Positions 33,147-46,450 of a DNA stretch of 64,000 nucleotides are shown one piece after another. The stretch lies in assembly GCA_951804985.1 (NCBI GenBank), contig OX638131.1:8532630-8596629 (forward strand), in the 5' to 3' direction. Made by a program: the position numbers and the translations under genes. The first letter of the stretch is position 1. Each line of letters begins with the position of its first letter. A model generated the notes under the pieces. It was not told where the DNA came from and ran no database searches. It saw nothing but the letters and a program-made list of their open reading frames with translations. This stretch comes from Dryomyza anilis. Taxonomy: Eukaryota > Arthropoda > Insecta > Diptera > Dryomyzidae.

Positions 33147-35579
33147 GTGGTTAGTTTACTTTTTTAATAGATTATTTCCGACACAATTTTATTTCCGAGA
33201 TTCTAACCCAAGTGCTTTTAACATAATAAAAATAACATAATAAACATGAAGACCATTTTTTATACGAATTTAGTCGTTGATGGTTTGTGGAAACAGTATG
33301 AAATTTCCCAAAAGATGACGTATTCACTTTTTTAGTTAATTTCTTTTGAGAGTTGTTATTTTAGTTCAATTTTTAACCACTCGATTTGGGTATCAAAACG
33401 CGATCTTTGAGGTCTCGAAGGGTCTATTTTCCATATTTAGATATCACTGAAAATTCTCCACATCAATTTTCTCATTCAATAGAGAATTTTTTGGGCATGA
33501 CTTTTTCTCTTTTTCTGTATTTTTTAAGTTACCGCTTTAATAATTTTTAAAAATTATTTTGTTAAATTATTTTAAAAATCGTATATTTCAGTGAATCTCT
33601 TGATTTCTTTTTCTATATTTAAACATTTCTTAATACATTTTTATATTTCTCCAACTATTTAAATTCTCTTCCTCTGATACAGCTACCGTGTCCTTTTAAA
33701 GCCTCTAAATTTCATTACGAAAGCTGTCAAAGCCGCGTACAGCTTTATCTCATTAAGCACGAAGAAGACGCTGTATTTTTCATTAATACCATTTCTTTAT
33801 AATTTTTATTTATTTTTTTTTTTGTTTTGCACTCATATAACAAAGTTTTTCTTTGAGGTGCTTTAATGAACAAAAAATATTTTTCTTTCTTAATTCATTT
33901 AATGAATAAAAGCGCGGACAGCGAAATAAAATCCACGTTTTTTTCGGTATTTTTTAAAAATGTTTCCCCCAGTAGTAAAAGATTGACTTGACGCTTCAAT
34001 ACCTGCGTCTCGAGGCTTCAAAGTGGGTGACGAATGACTTTTCAGTTATAAAAGATCGGAGGGAATTTTTTGTCTTTTTTTTGGTTTTTTGTAAGTCTAT
34101 CATGCGCCTCATATAACGCATTAGCGCCCTCCCTTAAAATGTCATCCCACACGACGGACACAAGGACAATGTTAAGAGACTCGTGGCTAAATGACTTTGT
34201 CCACAATTGATAATTTGATATGCGCCCCGTTTTTTCACAGAGTTTTTTCCAAATAGATTTTGGGCTTTTTTATGCTGATTTTTGTTGGTTTATCCGGCGT
34301 TTCTTTTTTGGTATTTTTGATATATGCGCCAGGAAATGAGCTTCTGTCAATACAGCCAGGACAACATCAAATGAATTAAAAAAAAACGAAGAAAAAAAAA
34401 ACAAACTTTGTGGCGAAAGTAAATAGAATTAAAATTTGAAAATTGTTTTGCGTATCTAATGAATGTAGGCAAAACAGTGGAATAATTCTAAAAATAAGCA
34501 TAATAATTAAATGCTCTAAAGTTGCAAACTTTGGCTAAAAGAAAATGTTCGAATTATGTTTAAACTGATTAAGAATGTCAATTGCAATGAAATAAAGGAT
34601 ATTTTCCCTGCAGAACAAGGAGTTTTGTTAGACAGCAACATTAAGACCAGCAGCAACAGCTGCTGTCGGCCGTGGTATAAGAATCCCCTATTATGAAGAA
34701 TATTTTTTTTTTGTGAAAATTGAAAATTAAACACAATATGAAATTACAGTAAGTACCAGAAATAGGCAGGGTAAATATGAAAAAAAAAATACACATAATT
34801 AGAATGGATGCAATGAGAAATTATAGCAAAGTTGAGCCACAAAAGAAATTCAAAACACCTGAGCTTCAAGTAGAACTTTTGGGGGAGATGCTTTTGATGG
34901 GGAAATCCTTGAAAGACAATGCTGGATGTGGCCAAGAAGTCTACTTGAAGTGGGTGTAAAAGTGGAAAAAGTGGTGGTGCTGACTACGCAGCAATTAATG
35001 GTGGAGAATGATGTGGTTTTGGTAACATTTGAGTGCCAAAAAAAGATAATAACTTTGAATGGTATTAAAAATAATTATTATTAGATATGACTTGTGTTTC
35101 GGGTGTTGGCCGAGTTGTGTTGGTGCTGCGCATTTTTAAAGAAGAAGGAAAAAGGTAAATAAATTAATTATTGTAAAGAAACTTTCTTTCAATAGGTGTC
35201 TTTTGTGTTTTATTTAAAAGCAGTGTCGAGACATTCAATTTTATTAGATGATGTTAAAATTTAATTTATGAATGCGCTGTTATTAAATATACAAAAATAA
35301 TAAAAGAATTAGTGTTTTATGAGTAAAAACTGATAATCGTAGATTATACAAAAAGTATTCCAAACTTACCAGAACAATATTGTACTGCTTGAGTGTTTAA
35401 AAAATGTAAATTAAAATTTTAAACTGCATACCTGAAAATAAAAAGAAAATTAAATAATTAAATTAAATGAATAAATTAAATGATAAATTATTCAAAATTA
35501 TTTTATTTAGATGATTTATGATTTATTTTTATACCGCAATTTGTGATTTATGTTAATTTTTTGATAAAATATTTAAATA
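33147..35579. other. Gene-free AT-rich stretch
   Basis: I find no gene or element end. Short frames at 34516-34734 (minus) and 34744-34959 (both strands) are not recognisable. Poly-T and poly-A runs are frequent. Confidence 0.35.
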
Positions 35580-36650
35580 TTAGTGAAAAATTAAATTTCT
35601 GGTGATAACTTGAATTTGTAGTGAGAATTTCTATTTTTTAGTGAAAAACTGCATTTTTAGTGAAAATTTGAATTTTTTGTGGAAAAAATTTTTAGTGAAA
35701 ATTTTAAAATTTGTAATTATTGGTGATAAATGTGATTTGTAGTGAAAAATGTAATTTGTAGTGAAAAATGTAATTTTAGTGAAAAGTGTATTTTAGTAAA
35801 AAGTGTATTTTGTAGTAAATTATGTAACTTTTAGTGAAAAATGTAATTTTTAGAAAAAAAAAAATTATTTTTAGTGAAAAATTGAATATTTATTGAAAAA
35901 TTGAATTATTGAATTTTTAGTGAAAAATTGAATTTTTAGTAAAAATTTTAATTTCTATTGAAAATTTGAATTTTAAGTAAAGAATTGAATTTTTTTAGTG
36001 AACTTATTGTGAATTTATTGTGAAAAATTTAATTTATAGTGATAAATGTAATTTTTAGTGAAAAATTTAATTTTTAGTAAAAATTTGAATTTTTTGTGAT
36101 AATTTGAATTTTTTAGTGAAAAATTGAGTTTTTAGTGAAAAATGTAATTTTTAGTGAAAAATGTAATTTTTAGTGAAAAATGTAATTTTTAGTGAAAAAT
36201 GTAATTTTTAGTGAAAAATGTAATTTTTAGTGAAAAATGTAATTTTTAGTGAAAAATGTAATTTTTAGTGAAAAATGTAATTTTTAGTGAAAAATGTAAT
36301 TTTTAGTGAAAAATGTAATTTTAAATGAAAAATGTAATTTTTAGTGAAAATGTAATTTTTCACTAAAATTAAATTTTTAGTGAAAAATTTAATTTTAAAT
36401 GAAAAATTGAATTTTTAGTGAAAAAATGAATTTTTAGTGAAAAATTGAATTTATAGTGATAAATTGAATTTTTAGCGAAAATTTAATTTTAGTGAATATT
36501 TTAATTTTTTAGTGAAAAATTGAATTTTTAGTGAAAAAATTGAATTTTTAGTGAAAAATTTAATTTTTATTGAACAATTTAATTTTTGGTGTAAAATTGA
36601 ATTGAATAAGTGAAAAATTTTATTTATTGTGAAAATTTTAATTTTTACTA
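35580..36650 (-). repeat. 19-bp AT minisatellite, array 3 (minus orientation)
   Basis: The same unit in reverse orientation (TTTTTAGTGAAAAATTGAA and variants). The homogeneous core at 36120-36310 uses a GTAATTTTTAGTGAAAAAT variant (A-to-G and G-to-T changes relative to array 1), so this array was homogenised on its own. The flanks are strongly degenerate. Confidence 0.9.
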
Positions 36651-39600
36651 CCACTTTGTGGTAGCCACATTATTGACATTAAAGGGATTGTATAAATAAT
36701 GGGAAATATAGGTATTTGCCATCTAATTGCCAGATAAAAATCCTCGGGAATAGGCTTAGTTGCCACAAATTTGGTTTCATTTAAGTGTCCGTTCACCTAT
36801 ATGGAACTTAAATTTAAAATGTGAAACTTGTTTGAATTAAATATTCAGAAACAAAATAATAAAGATCTTATGCAGTGGCATAAACGTAAATGTTTAATAA
36901 ATGTAATAATACAACTGTTGTATAATTTGTCAAAAATATGGTATGGCATTATAACAACAAAATTTACGATCAGAACTTTGGAAAATTTACAACTCGAATT
37001 TCACAAACGGTTTAAGTTTATGGATTAAGCCTTCTTCTAATTATTACGCCCACCCAAAATTCGTAAAAATATTAAAATAATGATTTTTGTTATTTAATAA
37101 ATTATACTATTTCAACTTTTATTTTCTTTTCTCAACAAAAAAACATTTAGTTATACATACAAAAAATATTTTTTGATAATAATATACATGAATTCCATTT
37201 TAAAGTAAATTTGCTATACTATTTATAAATATGTTCTTATAATGTTCTTCATACTATATTTACATCATATATGGAACATATTATATGTAATAATTTGCCA
37301 CTATTTTGCTACCTATTAGCAACAAAGTAAGCTACGCGCATTATTGTATACTAGTAAAAACCATCCAGCTAGCTGAAAAGTCGATTCTAAATATATAGGA
37401 AAAACATAGTTTATATGAAGATATTTTATATTTAAATATTACTAACATTTTTGGATTTACAAAGTTTGAATTTACAATATTGAGTTTTCGGTCTGATGTC
37501 CTTCGTGTTGGAGAAAGCATGTTTTCATTAATGTAGTTCGTCATGTAATCAATATTTCGAAAATCACAAAAAAAAATCCTCAAAATTTAAATATCTTTAC
37601 ACATTTACGTTTACACATTACATTGCAATTTATATTTTTTATATATTTGAATCATAGTTCTGTTTGTCCTACAAGTTTAAAATGATTTTTTTTGTATAAA
37701 ATTATTTTAAATAATTTATATATATTTTAAACCTGTAAAAACATTTTTAATACATTTTAAAATTCACTTAGTAATGCTCCTAAATGTTGGTTTTTTCTTT
37801 AATTTTTTTATTAATTTAGTTTAAATTATTGTAATTGTAGTTTGTTATATTTATCGTTGTCGATATATGTTTTTTTTTTTCATTTCACTTAATTAAATTT
37901 GCACTAAAATTATAAAAAGTAATTATAGCACGCACTACATCTGATTAATACGAATCGTTTGATACCAGTATCATTAAAATCTGTACAGAAATACGGCCGG
38001 TTAGTGCAGGAGAAAAATAACACATTTTGTTTTATTAATATAGATGTTTCATTATTGGAATGTATGACGTATATATCATAACATTTTGACTTATTTTTTA
38101 GTATGTTCCACATGTTCTTAGCCACCGCCTTGGAACTGAAGAAATCGCAAAACACTAGTTTGCAACACTGGTGTCAGAGATAACTTAAAAGATACACGTA
38201 TGCCATAAAAGTTTGTTCCAATTGGCGAGCAGTGGTTGCTTGGGTAATTCAAATTATATCGAAACCATTTATATCGGACATGCAAATTGTTATTTTTTTA
38301 ATTTTTTTTTATAACCATATCGGGTACCGTTTCAATTTTAAAAATACAACTATTTTAAATGATTGTGTATAGGTTTTAGTAACGGTTCCAACCCGTGGTA
38401 TAAACTTTAGATGAAATAAAATGGTGAAAAAAATAACCATTCTATAAAACATTTCTCCTGATAAAATAATTTAATAGGTTACCTCGATATTTGTAGACTA
38501 TGCTAAATCACCCACATTATTATAAAACTATTAGGAATAATTTGAATTTTCATTGTACAGAATTAATACAGCAGTACGTTTATGGAAAGTTCAACCAAAA
38601 CTGGACATAATAAAAAACAAAAATAAAATTCCTAGATGAATTATTGAATCCATTAGCAAATCCACTTAAAAACTAAACTCTTCGCTGAGCATTATCTAAA
38701 CTTGGCAAAATAGACAAATTGAAAAATAACGATTTATGCAGTTCGTTAAACAGACAACAACAATAACAGTAAGAACAGTAACTAAGCTAAGCTGAGAGCC
38801 ACAACAACAAAGAAAAACTTAACAATTAAAACATTAAGAATTAACGTATTTACGAATGTAACTTAAGTACAAAATCAGAGTAGGACAAAAAAGGGTTACG
38901 AATGTTGGTTGGATGGATGGGTGGAAAGATAAAAAAACAACAATGCCAAAAGCACTGACAGAAGACACAGTAGTAGAAGTAGACGCAGAAGAAGTACTTT
39001 TGTAACCCTAAACGACATCTAAAGGATATAAGGTGGTGGCTACATTTGAGGCAATGATTTATAATAATAAATTCACAGAAATGTTCTACACAGGAAAAAC
39101 AAATATTTCAATATGAAAATACTGCAACTAATGTTAATTGATAAAAATAAAAATTAATTGGAACAAATAAAACAATTGGGTTTTACTTAAATTTACGATA
39201 TTCCAATAAAATTCGAATAGTAATACTTTGAAACAGGATAAAGCCAAACTGAAACCGGACTGAACCATAAAAATAACTGAAATCAGAACTATTTTTTAAA
39301 AAGAGAAAGTATTTTAGAAAGAGAAATTAAAGAATTAGAACAAATACTAAAATATTAACCGAATAATTTACATTTATTACATTGGTTTATATTTCATTCG
39401 ATATATATTAGACATCTGCAAAAATTATTTGAAGTTCCCTCTGCAAACTGCACTCTATCGTATTGAGTGTATTTTACAATGACAGTAAACAGTGTTATAG
39501 TGAAGTCTCTCCAGCGCTTTCACTTCACTGCAGTATTTGTTTCATTGTTGTCAGGTAGTGTCAAGACATTTTTTTTTCAAGAATGTCTCAAGAATGTCTA

Positions 39601-40891
39601 AATGTCTAAAAAAACAAAATCAAATGACTCGCTGAAAATACAACACGTCCAGTGAGTACAGTGAGTGAGCTCGACGAGTAATGAGTTAGAAGACGAACAT
39701 TGAAAACAACAACAAATTTGCCGCTCGGCGTTCGATGGCAGTAATGTTGTTGTCGATAATACAACAAACATTAGTTTTTCAACAATAAAACAAAAAAACT
39801 TAAAAAAAAATGTGTGTACGACAAAAACTTCGCATTGGTCGAAAAGCAATATAGTCAACAAGTTTTTTTTTTTTTTAAATTAAATACTTTCTTTTGAAAT
39901 ATTTTTTCTATATTTCAATATTAATAAAAATTCCTTAGTGTTAAGTGTCATGTACTCAGTGTCATAAGCATTTCATTTTAGTATTTAAATTTTTATTTCA
40001 CATCATTATAGTCATCTTCACTACAACTACGTCTTCCTTATGTTTTGTTTTGACACTACTTGTGCTTCGTTGATGTGAGCATTTCATAAATTTGATTTTA
40101 AAGCATAGATTCGGCGACAGTTAATGTTTTGAAATAAAATTAAATGTCTTGAAGTAGGTTTCAAACGCAGTTGTGCAGCTGTCTAATGTATATCCCCGTT
40201 TCTTACAAGTGAATACTTTCCCATATGGATATTTTGCCGACTGGACAATTCCCCAAATGATATTTGTTTTTCTTTCAGACAAATCTCACTATCGTAGAAA
40301 GGTATTTTTAGACATTTCGTGGAACTGTTTATTCAGAAAACTGTTCATTTTGCGGAAATATCTTTTGTGAAATACTTTTCGGAGCCATTGTGCTTTCGGC
40401 GAAGTGTACAAGAACCGAGAGATTTGGATAGTACACATATTTTAAAGTATTTTAGGACAACAAAGAGACATTTTCCTATCAAATTTTCTGCATCATTAAT
40501 GACATTGTATTAAATTTAAATAAAATTAAAAATACATAATAATCTGGTATATTTCAACTTTCAATCGGTACATTCCAACTTTCAATTCGATCGCATATAT
40601 TTTTTGCGATTCCAGAATTTGATTTATAATACAAATAAAGTGTTTGAATTAATGATGAATTTCATAATAAAATCCAATATGGCGCTTATTTCCCCGGTAT
40701 AACCATTTTTAGATGTGATACCATTATTTGAACCTGCACTTTTTTTTAATGGAATGATTTATTGATATTTAAATTATTATTTAAAACTGGAACCATTATT
40801 TGAAACTGGAATTAAAACTTTTATTTCAAGAACTAAAATCTAAAGTATCTAAAATCAAAATAACGAAACCACAATTAATACAGTTTTCTTC
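36651..40891. other. Gene-free AT-rich stretch
   Basis: No gene is recognisable. GGAACC-type words occur at 39230-39290 and 40730-40890. A small inverted repeat AGTGAAG/CTTCACT is at about 39499-39529. Open frames (36828-37028, 37341-37583, 37910-38155, 39598-39861, 40173-40370, 40319-40513) are all under 90 codons, AT-driven and unrelated to known families. Confidence 0.35.
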
Positions 40892-41074
40892 CCGGTTCTG
40901 TTTTGAACCCAAAATATAAGATAAGATAAAGTTTATAATTGTCTTGAAATGTCGGAATTGCATATAGTGCTTCATTATGATGCACAATAATGAAGCACTA
41001 TATGTAATTCCGACATTTCCAGATAATAGTAAACGTTATCTTTTCTTATATCTTGGATACAAAATAGAACCGGA
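40892..41074. repeat. Long near-perfect hairpin (inverted repeat, arms about 88 bp)
   Basis: The left arm CCGGTTCTGTTTTGAACCC and onward to about 40978 is inverted from 41074 down to about 40986, with only scattered mismatches; the inner words ATGTCGGAATTGCATATAGTG and CACTATATGTAATTCCGACAT face each other over a loop of under 10 bases. It could be a MITE or a source of hairpin RNA. I see no clear target-site duplication. The open frame 40977-41222 begins in the right arm and is not thought to be a gene. Confidence 0.85.
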
Positions 41075-42289
41075 ACACTTTTTGCTTTTTTTTAATAAAC
41101 GACGTCAAGTCAGCCACTTTATTTTTTCAGTGTACCGAGTTCTGCGTGACGAAGACGATAATGTTGATGATGAGTTAGACGATGTCGAAAGTTCGAATAA
41201 TTCGAATGCAAAATCTGGTTAGGCAATCGTTAATGAAAATATTATTTTAACTTTTGAGCATTAAATGCAAAGTTTTCTTGGCCTTTTGCTCGTGCTTTGC
41301 TGGAGTTCTGGCGGGACGTTGGATGTTTTTTCCTGGGAGTCGCAGCAGACCTTCTTCGTTTATTATTATTTTAACCCTTTGCCAATGTTTTTGTTGATTT
41401 TATTTAAATTCAAGTTTACAATTTATTACATTTTTAACGTTTTTGTTTTTTGTGCATTTTAATGAAATGCAAAAAAAAATCGTTTATAAATTCATGTGCA
41501 AAATATTTATTAATAATTTTTTGTTTGAATCAAATTTTTTTGTAATGCAATTTGCAGGCACTTAATATGTTTTTGTTTAATCAGATTCGCCATAATTAAA
41601 TTGTTTCACACATGCATTAATTTATATATTTTTTGTTGTTATTAATATTATTATTTTTACTATTTATATTTTAATTTTTTTATAATATTTTATTTAATAT
41701 TTGTTCTTTATGTTGTTGTTCATTCGATAGGTATATAAAATAAATCGTTTGGCATCTGGCATAAAACCATCAAAATAAATGCATCTTTAATGTGTGAAAT
41801 TTCATTTATTTGCTGTTAAAAGCGTTTTTAATGCAATTAAAAAACAATTGTTTCTCATTAAAAATGCATGGAATACATTTTAAAACCACGTTTCATCTTT
41901 TTTATATTATTTATTTTTTATTTTTTGCATTATGCAGTCGTAAATGGAATTCCGATCCCCCCAACGCTGCTACATTAATTATTATTTATAATTTCGTTGT
42001 CAACTTTTATCATTTCACATAAATAATGTTGAAAAATATATAAAAATTAATTAAAAATTTATAATGCAATTTTTCTTATTTATGAAGCAACATCATGGCA
42101 TAACAAAAAAAAAAATTATATAATAAAATCATGTTGATTGCAATGCAAGGATGGGGTGAGTACATAATTTCTAAGTTTTTCTGTACTTTATATGGGAAGC
42201 ATTTAAAAAGGCGTGGCTCACATACAAATTTATTTATTGGAGCGCCTCACAGAAAATGATGCTTTTTAAATGAAGATCAGACGAAAATT
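41075..42289. other. Gene-free AT-rich stretch
   Basis: I see nothing beyond AT-rich sequence and short chance frames (41265-41462, 41810-42022). Confidence 0.35.
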
Positions 42290-44000
42290 TACATTTAATT
42301 TTAATTTTCACTACAAAATACATTTTTTCACTTCAATTAAATTTTTCATTCAAAAAATAAATTTTCTTAAAAAATTATATCTTTCAATTTTTCACTAAAT
42401 CAATTCAATTTTTCACTAAAAATTTAATTTTTAACTTAAAATTCAATTTTTCACTTAAAATTCAATTTTTCAGTTAAAATTCAATTTTCACAAAAAATTC
42501 CGTTTTTCAATATAAAATCAATTTTTTCACTAAAAACTTAATTTTCAATAAAAATTCCATTTTTTTACTAAAAATTCAATTTTTCACTAAAAAATTCAAA
42601 TTTTCACTATAAATTCAACTTTTATTAAAAATTAAAATTTTCACTTCAAATATTCAATTTTTAACTAAAAATTCAATGTTTAATTTAAAATTCAATTTTC
42701 AATTAAAAATTCATTTTTTCACTATAAATTAATTTTTTTCGCCAAAAACTTAGTTGTAGCTAAATATTAAATTTTTAGTAAAAATTCAATGTGTAATTTA
42801 AAATGCACTTTTTAACTAAAATTCAATTTTTAACTAAAAATTCACATTTTAACTAAATATTAAATTTTTCAATTTTTAACTAAAAATTAAATTTTTCTCT
42901 AAAAATTAAATTTTTTAACTAAAAATTCAATTTTTAACTGAAAATTCAATTTTTCAATAAAAATTCTATTTTTCACTAAAAATTCAATTTTAAATTTTTA
43001 ACTAAAAATTAAATTTTTAATTAAAAATTCAATTTTTCACTAAAAATAAAAATTTTAATTTAAAATTAAATTTTTAATTAAATATTTAAATTTCAACTAA
43101 AAATAAATTTTAAATTAAGAGTTAAGTTTTCAACGAAACAATAAATTTTTAACTATAAATTTTTAATTAAAAATTCAATTTTTCACTAAAAGTTCAATTT
43201 TCACATTCAATTTTAAATTTTTTACTAAAAATTAAATTTTTAATTAAAAATTCATTTTTTCACTTAAATTTTTCTTTAAAAATTCAATTTTTAATTTAAA
43301 ATTCAATTTTTAACTAAAAATGAAATTTTTAACTAAATATTAAATTTTTAACTTAATATTACATTTTTAACTAAAAATTAAATTTTTAACTAAAAAATAA
43401 ATTTTTAATTAAAAATTCAATTTTTAACTAAAAATTAAATTTTTAATTAAAAATTCAATTTTTAATTAAAAATTCAATTTTTAACTAAAAATTAAATTTT
43501 TAACTAAAAATTAAAATTTTAACTAAATATTAAATTTTTAACTAAATATTAAATTTTTAACTAAAAAATCAATTTTTAACCAAAAATTCAATATATAACA
43601 ATTTTTAACTAAAATTTCGATTTTAACTAAAATTTCAATTTAAATAAAAATTTCAATTTAAATAAAAATTCTATTTATTAACTAAAAATTCAATTATCAA
43701 TAAAAATTCTGTTTTTAACTAAAAATTCAATTTTTAACTCAAAATTCAATTTTTCACTAAAAATTAAATTTTTAACTAAAAATTCAATTTATATCTAAAA
43801 TTAAATTTTTAACTAAAATTCAATAAAAATTACATTTTTAATAAGAATTCAGTTTTTTAAATAAAAATAATTTTTTTTTTTTTAACTAAAATTTAATTTT
43901 TACCAAAAATTCACTAAAAATTCTATTTACCACTAAAAATTCAAATTTTCACTGAAAATTCAATTATTCACTAAAATTTCTATTTGTCACTAAAAAGTAA
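42290..44000 (+). repeat. 19-bp AT minisatellite, array 4 (plus orientation, degenerate)
   Basis: The longest and most diverged array, about 90 units by length. Many units have AACTAAAAATTAAATTTTT in place of CACTAAAAATTCAATTTTT, and spacing is irregular. The variant is not found in arrays 1, 2 or 6, so this array is older or has evolved separately. Confidence 0.9.
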
Positions 44001-44845
44001 AGGAAAGTTCCGCCTTTGAATTCAATTTGTAATTAAATTTTGTTAAAATACGAATTTTATCTTATCTTTCTATTAATTAAAATGATGTAAACTAATGAAT
44101 AATCACTGCAAAAAAATATCATCAATGCCTATTTTGTAATATCCTGCATGACTTGTCAGCAACATGTTTTTCTAGTTGCAACGGAAGCTGATTGACAGCC
44201 ATATTGTTGACTGCAACCTGAACAAATCAAGTTTGTGCAAACATTGTAACCGACTTAGGTAACTAAAGGAGTACATCATAAATTTCATTGACTATACATT
44301 GTAGCTGCGTGCTGGCGGCAACATACGCTGATGAAAGCAGCAGCATCTATGACGACGATATTAGTACCAACAGCAGCCTTATTCAATGCGCAGAAAATTA
44401 CGCTATTTCTTAGGTATCATGAGGGAGTTTAGGAGGATAACGCGCCGAATTCGAAAAAGCCTTGAATGAGCAGCCGCATATTTTTATTTCGTATTTCTTT
44501 TATACGTCTAAAGTTTCATATTTTATTTTATTTTTTTTTCTTAAGCTTCATTCTGATTTTATTTCATACCGCACATTAATGAAATGCAAGAAAAATCAAA
44601 ACATGCCGAACAAGAAAACCTCGAGGCGAGGTTCTGTATTATCGCACAGATGCAGATTCAGTTGGTTGCGCGGCTGATGGGTGCGCGATTTGCCACGTTT
44701 CAAGGAGTTACACAGGGCGAGAGGAATATTGTTTGAATATTTGTATTTTATTAAAAGTATTCTTGTTTTTTTTAGAATAGTATAAATTAAAAATCATTGT
44801 TTTCGAACTATATTTGAGGATAATATTAGTAATAAATAATAAAAG
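44001..44845. other. Gene-free stretch between array 4 and a SINE
   Basis: 44100-44470 is of more balanced composition (AACGGAAGCTGATTGACAG, CAGCAGCATC and similar). The open frame 44462-44677 matches no family. No element ends are seen. Confidence 0.3.
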
Positions 44846-45140
44846 TAGCCGCGGTAGCTCAGTGGTTAGTGCGTTGGACTGCGAGCCGAAAGGTCCCCGG
44901 TTCAAGCCTGGACTGGGGCTAACAACATCTTTTCATAGAAACATTTTTCTATACCGCGCTACCTCTCGGCTGTAAATGGCAAACCTACGAGAGTAAAACA
45001 TTGCCTATGAAAAGCTCTCACCCGCCGTTCGGATTCGGCAATAAACTGTAGGTCCCACCACTTTGAGTACAAATATAACACGCACAATTCAAAATGGTGA
45101 GTTCTATACAGGACTGTAGCGCCAAATTATTATTATATTA
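44846..45140 (+). mobile_element. tRNA-headed SINE, full length
   Basis: The best-preserved copy in the window. The head TAGCCGCGGTAGCTCAGTGG has a box A (TAGCTCAGTGGTTAGTGCG) and a perfect-looking box B (GGTTCAAGCC). The middle of the head, TTGGACTGCGAGCCGAAAGG, resembles the anticodon arm of arginine-type tRNAs. The body and the CCAAATTATTATTAT tail follow. Internal RNA polymerase III promoter boxes appear intact. Confidence 0.85.
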
Positions 45141-45249
45141 ATTATAAACTTTTAATCTAAAACTCGAGAAGAATTCGGTTAGAAAGAAAAATAGTAGAAT
45201 TTGACTAATATCAATAAAATACTACTAAAATTCAAGAATTTGTCATCTG

Positions 45250-46450
45250 GATATCAAGAAAGCAAAATACTTACTTGTCAAAAAAGTAAACAAACTTTAT
45301 TCAACTTGATTTTCAGAAGTTAATTTATTGATTATTAAAAACCAAAAAGAACACGCAAAATTGTTGCTGTATTCATCGCAAAAAGAACACGTGTTCATGT
45401 ATTGTTGTTGTTTTCATCGATATTGCTCTGTCTGTATGCTTTGTTTTGCGAGGTCGCCATCTGTTTGTTAGTCTGCCTGTCTGTCTGTTGAAAGTAACTA
45501 AGCCAAATTTTTCTAGATATTCAGACATTAAGTTCTTAGGTATTAAAAAAGTAACTAAGTACAATTTGTCTGGATTGCAAATTTTTTTTGTTAGGTATCA
45601 AAAAACGGCATGATGTACAATGTTTGCATGTGTGTGTTTTCACGAATAGAACAACAAAGCACAGCCAGACAAGCAAGCGTCTGTGTATGTCTGAATGTTA
45701 AAGATATAAATAAAAATAACGAATTTTCAGTTTCAGTTCGTAAACATAAATTTGGGTTCAATTTTGCATAAATACCAAGTTGATTTCATTCGATTGTTAT
45801 CTAAATACACTATACAATGCTTATGGGTAACGTGCGGAGGGTTTATACATAACCAACAGAAGAGGAGAAAGTGTATAAGGTAAGTAAACGGTTTCAGAAT
45901 AATATACAGAGATTAAATTAAATAGTAATAAAAATAAAATAAACAATTCAATCACATTAAGTATTCAAAGAAGTCATTTAATAAATGCATATAGGTAATA
46001 AAGTTCTAAATAAACAATAAATTAAATCGGCTATATTTTTTATTTTTATTTTATGTTAGCTTCGAAATAATTGCTTTTAATTACTTTCAACATATCGACA
46101 GACAGACAGACACACGAACAAACAGATGGGGCTGACAGACGGACAAAGTAAAACAAAACATAATAGCAACAAAGCAAGATCGCAAAAACAACAACTATAC
46201 GAACACGTGTTCATTAAATTTTGGGACGTAAACAACAACAACATTTGTGATACCCAAGAAATTAATAACTGAATTCAAGACTTATTCTACTTAGTTACTT
46301 TTTTGATATCGAAGAAATTAATAACTGAATCCAAAAACAATTCTACTTAGTTACTTTTTTGATACCCAAGCAATTAATAACTGAATCCAAGAATAATTCT
46401 ACTTAGTTACTTTTTTGACAACTAAGGAAATCCATTTCTTGAAATTAAGG
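45250..46450. mobile_element. Fold-back element with long inverted arms
   Basis: The left arm (about 45250-45600) and right arm (about 46050-46450) are inverted copies of each other. In the same order from each outer end come TTGTCAAAAAAGTAA, then the palindrome GAACACGTGTTC (45389-45400 and 46201-46212), a CTGTCTGT run (45428-45490, inverted at 46093-46145) and GTTGAAAGTAA. The right arm also carries three tandem units of about 57 bp containing TACTTAGTTACTTTTTTGA (about 46246-46425). There is no coding capacity. The structure matches fold-back (FB-like) transposons, whose arms are built of tandem repeats. Confidence 0.75.

Noticed and set aside
40977..41222. 81-codon ORF with an acidic tail (DEDDNVDDELDDVESS)
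   Set aside because: Its first part lies in the arm of a long inverted repeat, and the rest has no known similarity. Too weak to call a gene.
44846..44920. Functional tRNA gene
   Set aside because: Boxes A and B are present, but the anticodon and acceptor stems do not pair, and the same sequence continues into a shared SINE body in several copies.
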